From: Stropharia rugosoannulata
Lineage: Eukaryota > Basidiomycota > Agaricomycetes > Agaricales > Strophariaceae
Direction of reading: 5' to 3'
DNA: 64,000 nt
Assembly: GCA_028532985.1 (NCBI GenBank)
Contig: JANCIK010000006.1
Coordinates: forward strand, 310,001-374,000
The position numbers and the translations under genes were made by a program. Position 1 is the stretch's first letter. Each line of letters starts with the position of its first letter. The notes below the pieces were generated by a model. It ran no database searches. It had not been told where the DNA came from and saw nothing but the letters and a program-made list of their open reading frames with translations. Below are positions 60,665 through 64,000 of the stretch, piece by piece.

Positions 60665-62299
60665 TCAAGGGTTGTTGACCCACTCTGCGAGTATGTCGTA
60701 AAGAGTGGTCTCGTAGTCGTCGGGAGTTTCTTCGTGGTCTAGGGTAGCTGGGCGGTCAAATTGGGCAATGAGTTCGGTAACGTCCTCTGCCGGGGTGAAG
60801 AAGGGAGTAGATTCTCTCGTAGGTATGTCGATGGGTCTCAATGTTGGAGGGGATCGTTGGTGTATTCGCTCGTGTGGAAGCAATAATCGAGGAGGGGGGT
60901 TCCATTCTCCCTGAGGTACGGTGCAAGTGAGGACGAGGTGGCCGATTTGATTGCAGTTTCCACAAGGGTTCCTGCAGAGGCGCATTTGGTGGCCGTATGA
61001 CCCACAGTTAATACACATGGTTTGTCCGGGTTCGGGTGATGCCCTAGGGTTGCGTGCGGGGAGCGAGTGTCGGCGAGCGATTCGCCGGTATTGGTCAGGG
61101 AGTAACGTCCTCTCTACTTGTTCTCTTAGTAGACTTTCGACGGTTTCCGTATACGGGGTCGGTTCAATGCCAATTGGTAGGGTCGGGGCGTGCGTTGGTG
61201 GGATTTGGGTTAGGATTTCGTACGGGAATCTATTTTCTATCTCCTCTGGACATGGCGAGAGTCGAATGAGCCGCGGTACAGGGGAAGGGGATGGAGAAAT
61301 GTCTAGTAATCCCTCTTCTGGTGTCCTCGGTATTTGGATTCGCCGCCGAGGGTATGGGGTGAGTCGTTGCCTGGATCTGACTGAGGGGGTGTCTGTTCTG
61401 ATTCCTAAGGGGGCATCTTCTTCTCCCGATGACTCTTCTGCATTTGCGAAGTCGGGATATGGGTGATGGAGGAATCTCCGCGAGTATCGCACCACAGGGT
61501 CTCGTCGTGCGGGGGCGGTTGTGAGGATGGCGTGGCGCTCGAGGAGGACGCGGGCTTGGAAGTCTGGGTGTCGGTTTAGGTGTTGCCAGAGCTGTTCCCT
61601 CGTTCGGGTGAGGATGGACATTTCCACTTGGTGTCTTTCGAGCGTTCTGTTGACGTCATCCAAGTGGTTCATTGTGGGGATTAATACGCTCGGGATTCGG
61701 GCGGTCATCCTCTGGAAGCTTATTCTGGGGTCGATCATCTCGATGAATTCGTCGAGAGAGACGTATGGTTCAGGAGATATACGCGGGTCAGGGGTTTCGA
61801 TAGGTACGGACATGGGTGATGGGGTCTCGATTTCTACTTGTTCATCGTCGCTTGTGGAGAGCTGATGGTGGTTTTGGTTCGCTCGGATGTATAAGCGGAC
61901 TCCGGCGAGGGTGGCACGGAGGTTGAGTCTGCTTGCAAGGCTCGCTGCTGATTCGGGTTCGAACGTCTGGTTGGCGAGAGAGAGAAGGTAGTCGATCTCG
62001 TTCAGCCTTTCCCGATAGCTCGCCTGTAGGAACCGTGCGCGGGTATGCCCGATCTGTGGTGGATCTAATGGAATGGGGGTGCCGTAGACGGCTGCGATTT
62101 CGGGCATGGGGTAGGGCCATTCGTCCAGATTTGGGGCTACTATCTCGTCCGTGGCTAGGGCCAGGCGATAGCGTACGACCCTTCCCAGTATGATGTAGCG
62201 AGCTCGTTCTCCGGCACAGTAGTCCCCCCTGGTGTGAGGGTTAAGCTGGTCGGCGAAGCGGGCGAGGGTATCGTCGAAGGTAGAGTGGTACGATGTCAT
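60665..62299 (-). CDS. Retroelement ORF with two CCHC zinc knuckles, downstream of pol
   Basis: Protein of 544 residues, MTSYHSTFDDTLARFADQLN at the start. The middle is Pro/Arg/Glu-rich. Near the C-terminus are two perfect C-x2-C-x4-H-x4-C knuckles, CINCGSYGHQMRLC and CGNCNQIGHLVLTC. Such knuckles bind nucleic acid and normally sit in Gag at the 5' end of the element; here the ORF lies between pol and the 3' LTR. Frame is intact. It may be a relocated Gag or an accessory protein. Confidence 0.85.
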   Translation of the reverse strand: MTSYHSTFDDTLARFADQLNPHTRGDYCAGERARYIILGRVVRYRLALATDEIVAPNLDEWPYPMPEIAAVYGTPIPLDPPQIGHTRARFLQASYRERLNEIDYLLSLANQTFEPESAASLASRLNLRATLAGVRLYIRANQNHHQLSTSDDEQVEIETPSPMSVPIETPDPRISPEPYVSLDEFIEMIDPRISFQRMTARIPSVLIPTMNHLDDVNRTLERHQVEMSILTRTREQLWQHLNRHPDFQARVLLERHAILTTAPARRDPVVRYSRRFLHHPYPDFANAEESSGEEDAPLGIRTDTPSVRSRQRLTPYPRRRIQIPRTPEEGLLDISPSPSPVPRLIRLSPCPEEIENRFPYEILTQIPPTHAPTLPIGIEPTPYTETVESLLREQVERTLLPDQYRRIARRHSLPARNPRASPEPGQTMCINCGSYGHQMRLCRNPCGNCNQIGHLVLTCTVPQGEWNPPPRLLLPHERIHQRSPPTLRPIDIPTRESTPFFTPAEDVTELIAQFDRPATLDHEETPDDYETTLYDILAEWVNNP

Positions 62300-62378
62300 G
62301 TTGGTCGTGGTGAGGGTCTTGCTGGAGAGTTGGGGTTTCCCCTCGTGAGTTTTAAAGGTTTTCGTTATCTTATCTATT

Positions 62379-62705
62379 TTAAGTTATCAGCACGCCTTTT
62401 TCTCCTCTCGCTTCTTTTTCCCTCAGGTCTTCTTCGACTCCCGCGAGGTCGGCCATGATGTCTCTGTAAATTTCTTTTAGCGGGTCCGCTGACTCGCTGG
62501 TTTCGCTGTGTTCTTTAAATATCTTGACTAATTCCAGCACCTGGTGTAAGTCTTGGGTTCGCAATGGCCATGGGACGTCTTCTGGTGAGAGCGGAGGGGT
62601 CCTCATGCCGCGCATTATGGGAAAGTGGGGTGTTATGGTGGGAGTTTTATTAAACCAGTTAAGTATCAGTCTCTTGCAGTAGCGGTAGAATTTGGTGAGA
62701 GGCAT
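62379..62705 (-). CDS. Small retroelement ORF between pol and zinc-knuckle ORF
   Basis: 108 residues, MPLTKFYRYCKRLILNWFNK at the start and a Glu/Lys-rich helical end. Its ATG is six bases after the pol stop codon, a spacing that suits termination-reinitiation. No domain recognised. Confidence 0.6.
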   Translation of the reverse strand: MPLTKFYRYCKRLILNWFNKTPTITPHFPIMRGMRTPPLSPEDVPWPLRTQDLHQVLELVKIFKEHSETSESADPLKEIYRDIMADLAGVEEDLREKEARGEKGVLIT

Positions 62706-62711
62706 TTTTGT

Positions 62712-64000
62712 TTATAGATGGTGTTGGGTTCGATACTTGTTAAGTATGTCTGAGGCGTTCCTTAGGTTTGCTGGTGGCTCCCAGGAGTCCTCGTTGGCGT
62801 CGTAGCCCTTCCATCTGACCAGATATTCAGTTCTTTTGCCCTTCCTTCTATGGTGCATAATTCGTTCCACTTCGTATTCAGCCTCCCCGTCGATTAATTC
62901 AGGGGGTGGTCGTGCGTAGTTAGGTCCGTGGGCCTCGGTTTCCTTATACGGTTTGAGTAGTACGATGTGAAACACGTCGTGGATTTTCCAGTGGGCTGGT
63001 AATTTTAATTTATACGTAACGGGGGAGAGCACCTCTGTGATCGTGAACGGGCCAACATTTTTCGGAGATATCTTTTTCGATGCGTAGTTCGTCTTGAGGT
63101 TACGCGCATCGAGCCAGACCATATCTCCTTTCTTGTAGGTCGGTGAGTCGTGCTTGGTCCGTTTGATCATTCTTTGTCGCGCTAGTTCGTGAGCGGCCAA
63201 GGCTTCTTCTCTGTCTTTCTGAAGCGTCTTGAATCTTTCTTCCGCTTCTGGGAATTTCGTGTATTTGTACGTGGTTGGGATGGCGATGGGGTTCACTCCC
63301 ATCTGTAGCTCGAATGGGGTTTTCTGGCGGTCGGCGTGTCTTCGGCTATTGTGGGTAAAATCCAACGTTCCTAGTTTTCGGCTCCATGTGGTTGGGTTGT
63401 TTACGCAAAATATGGAAATGTAGGCTTCAATTTCTTGGTTGAAGCATTCCACTGTTCCGTCGGTCTGTGGATGGTATGCGGTGGACAGTTTCTGCGTAAT
63501 GCCGAGTAGTTTCATGAATTCCCTGAAGACCCTTGCGGTGAACCTAGGGTCTCGATCGCTGGTAATTGCGTCCGGTAGGCCGTACCTTCTAAACAGGTTG
63601 TCGATCAAAAGCTGCGCGATCTCCTCCTCGTTTGCCGTTTTGTTGGTTTTTACGGTAATTAGCCCCTTAGTAGATCCATGGTCCACTATGGATAGAATGG
63701 CGTCATACCCGTCGCTGTTTGGGAGGTCGGTTATCAGGTCCCAAGCGCAGTTGGCAAATGGTCGGTTGGAGGTGGGTGCTTTGATTGGGTTTAGAGTGGG
63801 TTTGTTCGGGCGCCTGTTTATTTTAAACTCTTGGCAGGTGCCGCAGCCTTTACAGTAGTTTTTGACGAATACCGCCATCCCTGGCCACCAGTATGCTTCC
63901 TTCACGTTATTGAGCGTTTCGATTTCTCCTGGGTGGCCCGCGGTTAGGTTGTTGTGGTAGCGTTGGGTGATTTTCCTTCTGAGCAGCAGGTTATCGGGTA
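62712..64000 (-). CDS. Pol polyprotein, integrase and chromodomain part
   Basis: C-terminal part of a Ty3/Gypsy Pol; the frame is open to the window edge. Order: H2C2 zinc finger (YHNNLTAGHPGE, then CKGCGTCQ), the integrase core with the DDE residues in AWDLITDLP, TSDRDPRFT and QTDGTVECFNQEIEAY, the GPFTITEVLSPVTYKL-type C-terminal domain with IHDVFHIVLLKPY, and a chromodomain (YEVERIMHHRRKGKRTEYLV, RWKGYDANEDSWEP). The chromodomain probably directs insertion to marked chromatin. No stops or shifts seen. Confidence 0.93.
   Translation of the reverse strand, partial: PDNLLLRRKITQRYHNNLTAGHPGEIETLNNVKEAYWWPGMAVFVKNYCKGCGTCQEFKINRRPNKPTLNPIKAPTSNRPFANCAWDLITDLPNSDGYDAILSIVDHGSTKGLITVKTNKTANEEEIAQLLIDNLFRRYGLPDAITSDRDPRFTARVFREFMKLLGITQKLSTAYHPQTDGTVECFNQEIEAYISIFCVNNPTTWSRKLGTLDFTHNSRRHADRQKTPFELQMGVNPIAIPTTYKYTKFPEAEERFKTLQKDREEALAAHELARQRMIKRTKHDSPTYKKGDMVWLDARNLKTNYASKKISPKNVGPFTITEVLSPVTYKLKLPAHWKIHDVFHIVLLKPYKETEAHGPNYARPPPELIDGEAEYEVERIMHHRRKGKRTEYLVRWKGYDANEDSWEPPANLRNASDILNKYRTQHHL

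Larger units (their letters stand above)
60085..64000 (-). mobile_element. Ty3/Gypsy retrotransposon with chromodomain, 3' half
   Basis: Minus-strand element running off the right edge. In its own direction: integrase with chromodomain (64000-62712), a 108-residue ORF (62705-62379), a 544-residue zinc-knuckle ORF (62299-60665), a purine-rich tract (60640-60631) and the 3' LTR (60630-60085). It is inserted in the gag-like frame of the older element. Reverse transcriptase, protease and the 5' LTR are outside the window. Frames are long and unbroken, so the insertion looks young. Confidence 0.85.

Noticed and set aside
60951..62458. Plus-strand frames opposite the zinc-knuckle ORF
   Set aside because: No features; the minus frame has two perfect CCHC knuckles and 544 uninterrupted codons.

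Overview
The window is nuclear DNA of a basidiomycete fungus, most likely an Agaricomycete. Genes are dense and on both strands, and nearly all are split by many short GT-AG introns of about 50-70 bases, so single open frames show only fragments. Families typical of Agaricomycetes recur: DUF6533/DUF6534 seven-helix membrane proteins, a glyoxal oxidase, a GMC oxidoreductase, a PsiD-like decarboxylase and a chromodomain Ty3/Gypsy element. Exon joins below were made by eye from splice signals, frame and family resemblance. No RNA gene, CRISPR array or bacterial-type operon was seen.

Layout. 1-1860 (-): 5' part of a peroxisomal-type acyl-CoA oxidase. 3991-6031 (+): cofactor-independent phosphoglycerate mutase. 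6249-8280 and 9286-11305 (-): tandem DUF6534 paralogues. 14157-15513 (+): another seven-helix protein. 16473-21759: three proteins rich in disordered sequence, two of them sharing a C-terminal motif. 22237-24600 (-): tandem MYND zinc-finger paralogues. 25074-26927 (-): DUF4238 protein with a long inverted repeat inside the coding sequence. 27347-29916 (-): glyoxal oxidase. 30320-31787 (-): PsiD-like decarboxylase. 33328-37253 (-): Zn2Cys6 regulator. 37522-41988 (-): long coiled-coil protein. 42766-45206 (+): secreted GMC oxidoreductase. 46060-47390 (+) and 47547-49477 (-): two more membrane proteins. 50601-53348 (-): an EZH2-like histone H3K27 methyltransferase, the catalytic subunit of PRC2, in many small exons. 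54523-56346 (-): a His/Thr-repeat membrane protein and a secreted Cys-rich protein. From 56905 to the end an F-box/LRR-type gene is cut by an LTR retroelement, which is itself cut by a Ty3/Gypsy element running off the right edge.

How the genes fit together. The enzymes suggest a saprotroph: glyoxal oxidase and GMC oxidase both make hydrogen peroxide outside the cell, acyl-CoA oxidase makes it in the peroxisome, and iPGAM serves glycolysis. Five multi-pass membrane proteins of fungal orphan families lie in 43 kb. The stretch 27-45 kb (glyoxal oxidase, PsiD-like decarboxylase, Zn2Cys6 regulator, GMC oxidase) could be a small oxidative or secondary-metabolite neighbourhood, but this is inference. 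The right end is a repeat island of nested retroelements.
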